A stretch of DNA of 64,000 nt from Pseudarthrobacter oxydans (GTDB lineage: Bacteria; Actinomycetota; Actinomycetes; Actinomycetales; Micrococcaceae). The notes beneath the pieces were generated by a model. That model was given only the letters and a program-made list of their open reading frames with translations, was not told the DNA's origin and ran no database searches. Made by a program: the position numbers and the translations under genes. The stretch is from positions 558,001 to 622,000 of the forward strand of contig NZ_JAUSSN010000001.1 in the NCBI RefSeq assembly GCF_030812335.1, given 5' to 3'. Below are positions 17,986 to 26,779 of this stretch, one piece after another (the first letter of the stretch is position 1; each line of letters starts with the position of its first letter).

Positions 17986-18630
17986 ATGCTGCGTTCCGCG
18001 TAACCACCACCTCGGCCGGAGTTCGTTACGTATGGGCTGTTATCGGCGTTTCGGTTGTGCCCCCTTCGTGAAGGTCCCAAGGCGTACGGTCCCAGAGGGA
18101 AGCGGCCGCTAGGGGTGTTTGGATCCGGCTGAACCCCGGAAAGGACGCAAGAAGGGCAACATGATTGGCAATTCATTGCGGGACCTGGAACTCACCGACG
18201 AGGAGACTGGCCGACACCGTGATATTTGATCGCCATAACGACTGCGCTGGTATCGGCGTTCATTCCGGCCGTTACCCCCTCGATTCCTATTGCACGTTGG
18301 AGTTGTCGCCGCCGCGTTTGGGGGCGGCCAGGCCCGGCAGGAAAATCCAGCCGTAGTGAGCAAAGCCACGGCGCCGTTTTCGACGGCACCATGGCTTGGC
18401 CGGAATTGATGCTCGTGAAGCGGGTCCTCCCGGCTCCACGAGGCCCCTGATAGAAGTCGACCTTATTGAGACTGCCGTCCTCATACACACCAAGCGGGCG
18501 AGGGAACTAGATGGTTTCCAGATCGCAGGTCGACAGTGTCAGCGTAGTTTGTGGCGTCCAGTGAGGGCGTGGGCTGACGGCTGGCGACATCCCACGTCTA
18601 AGACGAGGGGCGGCCCAGCGATAGAGGGGG
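17986..18630 (+). other. 645-bp gap with no convincing gene; island edge
   Basis: Reading frames on both strands are short, overlapping and without family resemblance. One minus-strand frame ending at 18287 (HYGWIFLPGLAAPKRGGDN) has protein-like composition and could be the tail of a lost membrane protein, but this is weak. Base composition starts to drop toward the lower-GC operon that follows. Confidence 0.4.
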
Positions 18631-19545
18631 CTAGAACTCCCACTCGACACGAGGTTCAATTACGATGCAGTCGATGTGGACGCCGGCCGCCACCGTGCCC
18701 CCGAAAGTGTCATTTGAGCCAAACGCTATGTGAATGGTTTTGTAAGCTTTCTCATCCTCCAGAATGTTCCCAATCACCCGGGCCGCGTGATTGGTTCCGA
18801 TACCGAGTTCTGCAACGTTGCGGCCAGGACCATCTCCGAGCAGACCAAGGAGCTTGTTCCCGGTGTCACCCGTCGCATCGACAAGTCGACCCTCCGCGAT
18901 CGTGAGCAGCACTGGCTCTGTCACGAGCCCAAGGCCAGCAATGGAGCCATTAACTTCGAGCAGCCCCGAAGCCTTTCCCTCATCCGGTGCGATATATGCC
19001 TCCCCGCTGGGAAGATTCCCAGATGTTCCTCTCGTCCGGTAGACCCCGGTGCTGGCGATGCCATGGCGTTCAGCGACGGGCACTTCCAAGACCCGGTCCA
19101 CACCCGTGCGAATACGTACCAGAGAAGCGGCTGTTAGCCGGGCGGTCATTGCTAGAGTCTCTGCTTCCACCCGCGCGTAGTCTGCCGTCATCGCTCCCTC
19201 GGTCAACATGGTCGAGGTGATACCAGGCATGGTCACGAATGCGATGCCCTGTGCATTGGCTTGTTTGCGAGCAGATGTGTGCGTCAACGAGTGTTTGGTC
19301 ATGGCGAAGACCAGGTCTGCGGAACGGATCGCCTCGACTGCCTCTTTCGGAGGCTCTTCACCGGACTTACTCAGATCAATCATTTGGTGCACACTCGGCT
19401 CCACACCATGAGCGCGAAGTCCCGCGATAAATTCCTCCGCCACTGGCGCAGTTGTGTTATCGGTGAGCACCAGGACTCGTTCATATTCATGGACTGGAAC
19501 GTTCTGCGAGATAACGTTGGCCACTGTCGCAGCGATGTCAGACAC
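18631..19545 (-). CDS. M29 aminopeptidase/NicX-like metalloprotein
   Basis: The 304-residue protein resembles the thermophilic M29 aminopeptidase and 2,5-dihydroxypyridine dioxygenase (NicX) superfamily. It has an N-terminal Rossmann-like half (YERVLVLTDNTTAPVAEEF), then TSGNLPSGEAYIAPDEG with a likely metal-ligand Glu, ELGIGTNHAARVIGN, and IHIAFGSNDTFGG...GVHID carrying candidate His/Asp ligands. It is the last gene of the operon and overlaps the AroM gene by 8 bp. It could hydrolyse an amide/peptide bond or open a ring; which one cannot be decided from sequence. Confidence 0.78.
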   Translation of the reverse strand: MSDIAATVANVISQNVPVHEYERVLVLTDNTTAPVAEEFIAGLRAHGVEPSVHQMIDLSKSGEEPPKEAVEAIRSADLVFAMTKHSLTHTSARKQANAQGIAFVTMPGITSTMLTEGAMTADYARVEAETLAMTARLTAASLVRIRTGVDRVLEVPVAERHGIASTGVYRTRGTSGNLPSGEAYIAPDEGKASGLLEVNGSIAGLGLVTEPVLLTIAEGRLVDATGDTGNKLLGLLGDGPGRNVAELGIGTNHAARVIGNILEDEKAYKTIHIAFGSNDTFGGTVAAGVHIDCIVIEPRVEWEF

Positions 19546-20227
19546 GAGGATCGGAACCTTTCGCTTCAGGGCGGGAAAAGCACTCTTGCACCGTGGCGGC
19601 GATCAGCGACTGGGGTAGAACTACAGGAAGATCGGTAGCAGCTCTCACACGGTCACGGTGCCAGGGCGAGTAGCCCATGCAGTCGAGCACAATTAAGTCC
19701 GCTCCTTGATCTCTTAGTTTGATGGCTGCCTCCGTCGGATCGCTGCCATCATAGGGAGACGAGGAGGCCACAGAGATCCGGCCCGGGAAGTCCAGCCATT
19801 TCTCTCTCATGTGATGCATCTGTTCCGGTAGCGGAACGAGCAACCCTAGATGGGAAACAAAGGTCAACCCGCGGACCACACCGGATACGAGTTGGTCGGG
19901 GTATATCATCGGCGTGCGCGTGCTGAGCTCGGGAAAGCTACCAGTGCACGCCATGACGACGGCATCCACCTTATTGCCGAGCTGATCCAGCTTGTCAGCA
20001 AGCCGCGGCACGAGCGCTTCCTTGCTGATCCGGACCGGCGCACCTGTTCGCAACTTCGAGATATACACAACGTCGTCGGCTGAAGGTAGCAGTGCGGCCC
20101 ACTGGTCTTCACTCACGTCGTCGAGAGCTCCGGCTTCCAGAATGTCGATGTCGGGGAACCGGGCAAAAGGGGCGGCGATGTCTGACCTGGGCGACTGGCC
20201 GATGGTAAGTAAGCCAATCCTAGGCAT
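19538..20227 (-). CDS. AroM family protein
   Basis: The full-length AroM signature is visible: IGLLTIGQSPRSDI, ILEAGALDDVS, ACTGSFPELSTRTPMIYPDQ. Two cysteines, C94 (ACTGSF) and C183 (LDCMGY), sit about 90 residues apart at the positions that bear catalytic cysteines in the Asp/Glu/hydantoin racemase superfamily, so racemase- or isomerase-like chemistry is plausible. AroM has no established activity. Its stop region overlaps the next gene and its start overlaps the end of the DUF1177 gene, indicating coupled translation. Confidence 0.88.
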   Translation of the reverse strand: MPRIGLLTIGQSPRSDIAAPFARFPDIDILEAGALDDVSEDQWAALLPSADDVVYISKLRTGAPVRISKEALVPRLADKLDQLGNKVDAVVMACTGSFPELSTRTPMIYPDQLVSGVVRGLTFVSHLGLLVPLPEQMHHMREKWLDFPGRISVASSSPYDGSDPTEAAIKLRDQGADLIVLDCMGYSPWHRDRVRAATDLPVVLPQSLIAATVQECFSRPEAKGSDPRV

Positions 20228-21164
20228 TCACCCCACCCCCTACAGTCTGCAGGTGACTCAGATTCCCGTACAGTTCGGTCAGCCGCGAGTACTCGTCCGC
20301 GTCGTAGAACTGTGCCCGTTGGCCGGTGAATTCCTTGGCCGCTTCAATGCAGAACCTCGCCGCGGAGGCGACATCGGTCTCGTGGCTTGCTCCGGTGGCA
20401 CTGCCTGGGACTACGGAAGCGGACGTAATGGCCAAACCGACCACAGGAGCCGCGGTGGCGACCGCGGGCTGGAGAATACTGTTGATATGGAAGACACCGT
20501 TGCCGTAGGGGGTGATGTCCTGCGTGGTGACAGCGAAGGTGTGGGCCGCCTCGCCGGTCGTCATCTCCAGCAGCCTGACCAGGTCATCAGAGAACTTCAG
20601 AACGTAGCCGGACTTGACCGTAGGCGACAGCGCAATCCCTCGGTGGTTGAAGACCCGGTTTCCCTTCGTTGTGTCCACTGAGATGACCGCGTCCATGTCT
20701 GCTTTGACTTCATGACTGTTCATTGTGGAGATCTCCACGGGCGAGTCCATGAACTCCACGGGTTCATGGGGGAGCGTCGGTGCATCCTGGCATATGTGGG
20801 TTGCGATGATTACATCCCCGGGCAAACGGTCACCCCGAGTGCTCATCTCCGCGAGCTTGAGTGCCGCGGAGATCACGGCGATGGCTCCATCTCCGTCTGA
20901 CACCGATCCAATCCTGGTGGGCCGAGCGCCAATGCCACCGAGTCGGCCAATGAGTCCCAAAGTGGGGTTCGTGCCGCCCGCAGTCCGTCCGTTCACGCCG
21001 GCGATTGTGATGCAGATGAAATCCGTGCTTCCTTTGACACCGTGCACGGTCTGCACCGCCGCGGAGCAGTGTCGGTGATCAGTAAATAGGTCTGCGACGT
21101 TCTGGCCACCGACTTTGGGGTGATCGAGCATGTCGGTAATCTCGAGTACCTGTTTCAGCGTCAT
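20220..21164 (-). CDS. DUF1177 family protein
   Basis: The 314-residue protein matches DUF1177 through TLKQVLEITDMLDHPKVGG, the HICQDAPTLPHEPVEFM block and MNSHEVKADMDAVISVDTTK. The His, Asp and Glu residues in these blocks look like metal ligands, and the fold resembles the di-zinc M28/M20 amidohydrolase type; that is inference. No member has a known reaction. Overlaps of 8 bp with aroM and 4 bp with the DUF917 gene tie it to this operon. Confidence 0.82.
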   Translation of the reverse strand: MTLKQVLEITDMLDHPKVGGQNVADLFTDHRHCSAAVQTVHGVKGSTDFICITIAGVNGRTAGGTNPTLGLIGRLGGIGARPTRIGSVSDGDGAIAVISAALKLAEMSTRGDRLPGDVIIATHICQDAPTLPHEPVEFMDSPVEISTMNSHEVKADMDAVISVDTTKGNRVFNHRGIALSPTVKSGYVLKFSDDLVRLLEMTTGEAAHTFAVTTQDITPYGNGVFHINSILQPAVATAAPVVGLAITSASVVPGSATGASHETDVASAARFCIEAAKEFTGQRAQFYDADEYSRLTELYGNLSHLQTVGGGVNA

Positions 21165-22228
21165 CTCAGCACACCTTCGGCGTTGGCAAGGATAGGTTTA
21201 CCGATGACCGGCTCGATCGCTTTGAGCAGTTTCGGGTTGTTCATGGTGCTGCTTAGCAGAAGTTGATCCCGTGGCACGAGAATCGTCGTGACGGAGCGGC
21301 CTTCGCATAGCTCTGCGCTCACGATGGGCTCACCTGTGGCGGTATCCAGAGTCATAATTAGGTCGGGGAAAGTTCCTACCCGTTGACCAGCGATTTCGGC
21401 CGTCATGTACTCGTTCCAAATAGTCAGCTCAATGTCGCCGATGAGCACCTCGCCGACATCAAAGCCGCCTGACTCGACCATGCGAAAGCTGGTAACTGTT
21501 CCGGTCGAGAGCACGCTACCGCCGAGGAAATCGATGACGGCGCTAACTCGAGAAGCACCCGACGTACGCGCGTGGTAAACCTGGCCGAGCTTAATGGCCT
21601 GGGTGATGCCCCCTAAGGCAGCGTTCTGGGACAGATATTCAATCGATACCGGGTTGCGGCAGACGCTGACCATACCGCCTGCCTGGATAGAGACAGAGCG
21701 CACTGCGCTGGATGCCAAATCCAGGCTCGCTGAGACGGTTCCTGCTATTTGACGGGTTCCCTTGCCTCCAGCGAAGGCCTGGAAGGAAACGTAGTCCTCG
21801 AGCTCAGAAAGGTTAAGGGCTCCCATGGAACCTGTGGGGTGTGCCCGACCATTGGCTGGGCTGTCGAGCACCGGGAGCCCTAGAGCCGCTGCCTGCAGCC
21901 AGCCGTTGGTCGTCGTGGCGGCGCCATTTTCGTTTGTCATGATCGCGACAATCGGGACATCGTTCCTGACGCGGGCAACGCTGTCGATCATCTGGTCGGT
22001 GCTGAGATACATCTCTTTGGCGGATGGTGCGCCGACGAGCGCGACGCAGGGCACTACGGCATCTGAGTCGAATTCATCGATAGTAGCCAATTCCGGGGCG
22101 TGCCGGGGAAATATCTCAGCGGCTTTGCTCAAACCTTCAGCCAAGCGACCACCGCCGCCGCCGCCGAGAATGCACCCACCGTAGATCGCGTTGATTGCGT
22201 CATCGTGAGTCAGGGTTCGTCTAGTCAT
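21161..22228 (-). CDS. DUF917 (S-methyl-thiohydantoin desulfurase-like) protein
   Basis: The 355-residue DUF917 protein starts LTHDDAINAIYGGCILGGGG, typical of the family N-terminal domain with its Cys and Gly-rich loop. It continues with VGAPSAKEM and NENGAATTTNGWLQAA. Relatives act on hydantoin/thiohydantoin rings or lie in hydantoinase-like operons. The start is two bases beyond the OPT transporter stop. It suggests that the imported compound, or an intermediate, is a five-membered cyclic ureide or thioureide. Confidence 0.82.
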   Translation of the reverse strand: MTRRTLTHDDAINAIYGGCILGGGGGGRLAEGLSKAAEIFPRHAPELATIDEFDSDAVVPCVALVGAPSAKEMYLSTDQMIDSVARVRNDVPIVAIMTNENGAATTTNGWLQAAALGLPVLDSPANGRAHPTGSMGALNLSELEDYVSFQAFAGGKGTRQIAGTVSASLDLASSAVRSVSIQAGGMVSVCRNPVSIEYLSQNAALGGITQAIKLGQVYHARTSGASRVSAVIDFLGGSVLSTGTVTSFRMVESGGFDVGEVLIGDIELTIWNEYMTAEIAGQRVGTFPDLIMTLDTATGEPIVSAELCEGRSVTTILVPRDQLLLSSTMNNPKLLKAIEPVIGKPILANAEGVLR

Positions 22229-22230
22229 TT

Positions 22231-23895
22231 TTATTTCGCCTTCCAGAGCGAGGAGAAGAAGCTGTACAGGGCGTCGCCAGCGATGAATCCGGCGGCCATG
22301 GTGACCATCGTGTCTTCGGCTGCAGGGCCCTTGATCTTTATGACCAGGAATCGGATGATCACGCCGGCCGCTACTGCCCAGCCAGCCATGGGGTTGAGGA
22401 TGATCAGGCCACTGGCCAACATGATTCCGAGTTGCCGCTTAGGTCCGCCGATAAACTGGATCAGCGCGCCCGGGATAGCCCACAGGGCCAGCTGTAAACC
22501 AGCGCTGGAATCGAGGCCGGCCTTGATCGTCGCGGCGAACACGCGATCGACTGGTGGTATCAGGCCCTGTGCAAAGAAGGACTGGTGGGCGAAGGCAACC
22601 ACTATAACCGCGACGCCAAGACCGATCACCGAACTCTTGAGCTGCAGCCTGCGACCATAAAGTTCTTCGGCCACAGGCATGCCGGCGCGTAGCAGGGCAC
22701 CGGTCTTAAAGTCGAACCCCATGTCGGCGAAGGCCGGACCTGTGGCAGCTGTGTAACCGCAAAGAAGCGCCAGGGCGATGGGAGGGAATCCCATGAGCAT
22801 TCCCAGCACGAGAACGATCAACGTAACGGCAAACGCCGGGAACCAGCCCGAATGCATGGCTGCGATACCGACAATGATCTGGTGCATAAAGGACGCGAAC
22901 GCTGCGAAGACCACAAAAAGCAGCAGGTAGCCGAATGACAGCTCGGCGAAGAGGCCACCCATGATTGCAACCAGGACAGCGCCGAGAACAAAGAGAAGAC
23001 CTCCGACGGAGAAGGCGCGTCTGACATCACGGTCACTGCGGGTGACGGCGGGGACAGGTGGCTCGAAGACGGACGCGGCTGCACCGCCGTGGACGGCACG
23101 ATCCTTTGGAACGATATCTTTACTCCCGGCACGCCGGGCAACCAGGAGGAAAATGAACTGGGCCAAGGCAACTAATCCGGCGCCGATCATCATGCCGTGC
23201 GGGACGTACATGGCGTTCAAGTTGATGTTGAAGAGCTGTCCCGAGTAACCCCGCGAAAGCAGACCCAAACCGAACATTGAAAGGGCCCAGATATTGCCGA
23301 TGAATGCTACGCCAAATGCTGACATGGGGATGCCGAAATGTGCGCCAACAGCACCACCAAGGATTCCGAAGCCGAGGAGTTTGGCCTTGTTGCCGCCTTC
23401 ATCTCCGGCCCTGATAGTTTCAGCTGAGGCTACACCGGCCGGCCAGGTTTCGTGTGCCCCGAACAGTTTGGAATCGAAGACCCGGTAGAGGACAAAGACG
23501 TCCAGCGCCATTGCCATGGCCGCTCCGATAAGCATCGGTACGACCAGCTCGGGCATTCCAAGTGCCCACGGAATGCCGATCGGAATCAACAAACTGTTAG
23601 CCGCGCCGAAGGTGGCAGCCGAAACCGTTGTCTGAATGAGGTTCTGGTTGTGAATGTTCCGGAACTTCAAGAACATCTGCATCGGGATTCGCGAGATTAT
23701 CATGGCGAGAAGCACACCGATGATAGAGGTATTCGGGCTGATACCGAGGGTCGTGATTAGTTGCATGCCAATGATCGCGCCGAAGACTGCAATCAAGGCA
23801 GAGACCACGAAAAACGTTATGCCGAAGGGTTTCTTCGACATGACGTGCGTGTGGTCTCCACTCAAGACTTCCCTACTCATGATTTCACGACTCAC
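22231..23895 (-). CDS. OPT/YSL family transporter
   Basis: A polytopic protein of about 554 residues with roughly 14 hydrophobic spans (GITFFVVSALIAVFGAIIGM, GIPWALGMPELVVPMLIGAA, GFPPIALALLCGYTAATGPA and others). It matches the oligopeptide/yellow-stripe-like family, which imports peptides, peptide-like molecules or metal chelates with protons. The GTG at 23895 overlaps the racemase stop (GTGA) and has GGGAG upstream; the upstream extension to 24018 is rejected. It is the uptake step of this operon. Confidence 0.88.
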   Translation of the reverse strand: MSREIMSREVLSGDHTHVMSKKPFGITFFVVSALIAVFGAIIGMQLITTLGISPNTSIIGVLLAMIISRIPMQMFLKFRNIHNQNLIQTTVSAATFGAANSLLIPIGIPWALGMPELVVPMLIGAAMAMALDVFVLYRVFDSKLFGAHETWPAGVASAETIRAGDEGGNKAKLLGFGILGGAVGAHFGIPMSAFGVAFIGNIWALSMFGLGLLSRGYSGQLFNINLNAMYVPHGMMIGAGLVALAQFIFLLVARRAGSKDIVPKDRAVHGGAAASVFEPPVPAVTRSDRDVRRAFSVGGLLFVLGAVLVAIMGGLFAELSFGYLLLFVVFAAFASFMHQIIVGIAAMHSGWFPAFAVTLIVLVLGMLMGFPPIALALLCGYTAATGPAFADMGFDFKTGALLRAGMPVAEELYGRRLQLKSSVIGLGVAVIVVAFAHQSFFAQGLIPPVDRVFAATIKAGLDSSAGLQLALWAIPGALIQFIGGPKRQLGIMLASGLIILNPMAGWAVAAGVIIRFLVIKIKGPAAEDTMVTMAAGFIAGDALYSFFSSLWKAK

Positions 23896-24539
23896 GAAGC
23901 TCTCCCGGGGGTAATAAGGGTCAACGCAGTAGCTTGTGCTTCTACGAGATCGATAATGGGTATTGTGATCTGTTCGGCCAGGTAGGACTTGAGGTCGATG
24001 GTGGAAAATCCGGTGCACGCGAACAAGATAACGTCTGCGCCTTCCCGGCGGGCGTCCTCCGCAAGCCTGAGGAGTGCTGGTTTGGCGCTGTCTTCAAATA
24101 GGTCAGTGGCCTTGCGGTGCTCCGGTGAAAACCGGTAGGAGTGGAAAGCTTCTCCCAGAGCAGCGCGCATGCGAGGAAGTGCTTCGTCGAGTATGCCGAT
24201 AACAGCGATCTTTTCGCCCACCATCCGTGCAGCAAAGGCGCCTGCCTGACCGGCGCCGATGACTGGCAGGTCAGTGTGCTCCCGGACCAGGGTGAGCCCT
24301 GGATCCGCAGCACAACTGATCGCAAGAACCTGTACGCCGGGCTCTGCTTCTAGCTCCTTAGCCAGTGCGAGGATCTTTGGTTCTGCGACCAGTTCAGTGG
24401 CCTCGTCATGTATGCCATGCGGCTGATCCTGAATGCACCTGCTCAGCGTGGCTATTCCCGTCTGCGCTTCGATTCTTCTGCCGTGCTCCAACAGGACATT
24501 CTCATTCTCGGTAGTGAGAACGCGGATGATTCCAAGCAT
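23892..24539 (-). CDS. Asp/Glu/hydantoin racemase-like protein
   Basis: The 215-residue protein has the two catalytic cysteines expected of the superfamily: C76 in AISCAADPG and C175 in FACTGFST, each near the end of a strand, and the loop VIGAGQAG between the halves. The chemistry would be cofactor-independent proton transfer (racemisation or isomerisation) or C-N cleavage as in maleamate-type relatives. It is the first gene of the operon, 128 bp downstream of the regulator gene. Confidence 0.88.
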   Translation of the reverse strand: MLGIIRVLTTENENVLLEHGRRIEAQTGIATLSRCIQDQPHGIHDEATELVAEPKILALAKELEAEPGVQVLAISCAADPGLTLVREHTDLPVIGAGQAGAFAARMVGEKIAVIGILDEALPRMRAALGEAFHSYRFSPEHRKATDLFEDSAKPALLRLAEDARREGADVILFACTGFSTIDLKSYLAEQITIPIIDLVEAQATALTLITPGRAS

Positions 24540-24651
24540 TTTTCTGTTCCTCGCCGTCGTCGCGACAGTCAGTTGCTGTCACTCAGATCACACTAGGAGC
24601 GGATACAAGGCCGGAGATAGGCGCAAAGTGTGCACCCTTGGAGGATCTTAG

Positions 24652-24667
24652 TTTCCCATTTGGGAAA
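24652..24667 (+). promoter_or_regulatory. Palindrome TTTCCCA-TT-TGGGAAA upstream of the racemase operon
   Basis: A 7-bp-arm palindrome sits right after the regulator stop codon, in the 128-bp gap before the first catabolic gene. It may be the operator for the neighbouring CdaR/PucR-type regulator; a weak terminator for the regulator gene is the alternative. Confidence 0.4.
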
Positions 24668-25924
24668 TCAGAGCCGACCTTGAACCCGCAAACAGAAGTG
24701 CAGAAGGAAGACAGTCTCAGAGTTACCGAGGTCCATTCCGAGGGCTTTGCGGATTCGTTCCAATCGGTAGCTAACGCTTCTTCGAGTCAAGTACATGCGC
24801 TCTGCTGTGCGAACCACATTTGTGTTCTCTTGGAGGAACAAAGCCAGAGTGTCTATTAATTGCTTGTCCTGCTCCAGCGGAGCCAAGACTCGTCGGGCGT
24901 AATCCTGCACTTCCTGATCGGAGAATAGCGGCATCAACAGCTCATGTAGCCCTATCTCAACACTTGAGTAGACACGCACAAGCGGCAACCGCTGTTTGCC
25001 TAAATCAAGGACCCGAACGGCCTGGTCGAAATGCTGGGCAAGCTGTGACGATCGTTTGAACTCCGAGCTGACGGCCAGAGCGGTGCTTCGGAAGGCAGCG
25101 TTCTTGCCAAGCAGCGAGTCCAGCTGCCGCTGAACGCGCTCCCGGTCAGGAAAACCACTCTCGGGGTGCAGGGCAATGAGTATGCCCAGGCGATTACCGT
25201 GGATGAATACGCCATGACCGGGCAGATGCCGGATAGCCTCCGGGCGCCAATCCGTGGACTCTTCTATAGCCCGGATGACGAGACGTTTTCCCGCGCGTCT
25301 GCCTAGCGCCTGATAGTCCAATGGGAATGACCGAGACTGCAGGAGTGAATATCGTTGGAAATCTACGGCGAGGACGACGTATGTGGGCTCAGCTGTACGG
25401 AAGTGACCGCCACGAATATGGTTCTCTAGCTCGCCTACTAGGTCCTCCATTCGGAAGGAATGGGAAGCTGTGTCGTACAGTTCCCCAATCATGACCATGT
25501 AGATCTTGTCACCAATCTCCTTCAGGAATGAGTGCTCAAGGAGCAACGTATGAAGATCAAAGTTGGACCGCGAGGTCAAATGGACGAAGGCAAAAGGCTG
25601 TCCCCGAAAAGTGAGGGGAAGAATCACGTGGTGTTCCGTGCTCACCAACGGCAGTTGGGCGACGGAATACATGGGCAGTTCCTCTGCCCACGACTTCAGG
25701 TATGTGCCAGCCTCCGGGTTGCTTGGTGCCGAGAACATACTGAAGTCGGTTCGCCAATCGTCTGCCACAAGGCTCCTTGAGGCGAAGAGCAGGTTTCCGT
25801 TCGTGTCCTCGATATAGACGGTTGCTTCTAGCCGAGTAGAAATAAAGTTAAGGGTCGACTGGATATCGAGCTGCTTATAGCTCTCGAAAAAATAGCCGGG
25901 TGGTGTGGCATTGGAACTTGACAT
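24668..25924 (-). CDS. CdaR/PucR-type helix-turn-helix regulator
   Basis: A 418-residue protein. Residues about 20-130 look like a GAF/PAS-type sensor (VYIEDTNGNLLFASRSLVA, HHVILPLTFRGQPFAFVHLT), a GGDEF-like middle follows, and the C-terminus has the PucR HTH_30 motif YLTRRSVSYRLERIRKALGM. Start ATG 25924 is preferred because AGGA precedes it; the frame continues to 26002 without a ribosome site. It is co-oriented just upstream of the OPT/DUF917/DUF1177 operon and probably activates it in response to its substrate. Confidence 0.83.
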   Translation of the reverse strand: MSSSNATPPGYFFESYKQLDIQSTLNFISTRLEATVYIEDTNGNLLFASRSLVADDWRTDFSMFSAPSNPEAGTYLKSWAEELPMYSVAQLPLVSTEHHVILPLTFRGQPFAFVHLTSRSNFDLHTLLLEHSFLKEIGDKIYMVMIGELYDTASHSFRMEDLVGELENHIRGGHFRTAEPTYVVLAVDFQRYSLLQSRSFPLDYQALGRRAGKRLVIRAIEESTDWRPEAIRHLPGHGVFIHGNRLGILIALHPESGFPDRERVQRQLDSLLGKNAAFRSTALAVSSEFKRSSQLAQHFDQAVRVLDLGKQRLPLVRVYSSVEIGLHELLMPLFSDQEVQDYARRVLAPLEQDKQLIDTLALFLQENTNVVRTAERMYLTRRSVSYRLERIRKALGMDLGNSETVFLLHFCLRVQGRL

Positions 25925-26057
25925 ATTATCCTGTGATTCCCAACGCTTCGTGGATAAGTGGCGAACTGCGCTCCTCCAAGGAAGCCGGCGGCTACTCATC
26001 ATCGCCTCTGCGTTTTCAGGTTACCCTTTGAACGGCAGGCGACACTTGGTTCCGCTC

Positions 26058-26183
26058 CTATAATATCTGCATTACCCGGGAGACATGCGTCGCAACCACT
26101 GCGCCGATGCCCTGCGCGGCCCCTGTTACTACAACCACTTTGGCCAGAAACCGCCTCCGATTTGAGCCCAGTTCGTTGTCCAT
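26058..26183 (-). pseudogene. Truncated short-chain dehydrogenase (N-terminal stub)
   Basis: With AGGGGG before ATG 26183, the frame reads an SDR N-terminus containing VVVVTGAAQGIGAVVATHV, the cofactor-binding TGxxxGIG, and then leaves the family and stops after 41 codons. The remainder of an SDR is absent. The break lies immediately beside the low-GC regulator/operon, suggesting the gene was cut by insertion or deletion. Confidence 0.6.
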
Positions 26184-26720
26184 GTTCCCCCTGCGACGTA
26201 AACGAGCCCCGCGCTGGACGTGACAGGCGTCACTGGGCTGCCGCATCAACACTGCACCATTCTTTGGTCGTTGAGAAATACTAATTTCGGCCTGATTGAT
26301 ATCCCTAGGCACCTAATGGGTCGGGTCGGGGTCAACGCTGATGGGATCTTCCAAGAACGGAAAAAGATGGCGGGAAGAATAGACGCTGAAATTGCGCGTT
26401 GTGCTCTGACGGTGACGTTGGTTGGCAGTCTTGACGTCACGTCGCTCCATCACTGGAAATTTCATCCGCAGTCGGCGACGTCGAACCGGCCCGCAAAGAC
26501 ACTGAAGTCGCCCAGATCCAGCGTTACATCGAGGAGCACGACTGCACTGAAGGATGTCGACCTCAACGCCGATCCCGCTGCTGGACCAGCGGCGGGGAAA
26601 CCTGCTGAAGATTCACAAATCTCACTATCACGGACAGGTGCCCGTCAACCGAAACGGGGCGACGTTTCTCGTGTTCCGGGTAGCTTGGCGCTGTGCCTAT
26701 CGTGGTCTGGCGATATAGGA
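26184..26720 (+). other. 537-bp stretch without an intact gene
   Basis: Short frames switch reading phase. One segment (about 26475-26560) reads VEPARKDTEVAQIQRYIEEH and another (about 26570-26715) reads RRGNLLKIHKSHYHGQVP before a stop, both protein-like but unrecognised. The stretch looks like gene debris between the island and the broken permease. Confidence 0.35.
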
Positions 26721-26755
26721 AGCCAGCCCCGTCTCGTGGTGAGACGGGGCTGGCT
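26721..26755 (+). terminator. Very strong hairpin
   Basis: A perfect 15-bp stem, AGCCAGCCCCGTCTC with its complement GAGACGGGGCTGGCT and a 5-nt loop, lies in gene debris. No T-tract follows. Probably a surviving terminator of a lost gene. Confidence 0.6.
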
Positions 26756-26779
26756 GGGACGGTCCAGGGAAACGCCCGG

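Noticed and set aside
18396-18905. 169-codon plus-strand frame before the low-GC operon
   Set aside because: Runs antisense into the M29/NicX-like gene and has no recognisable sequence.
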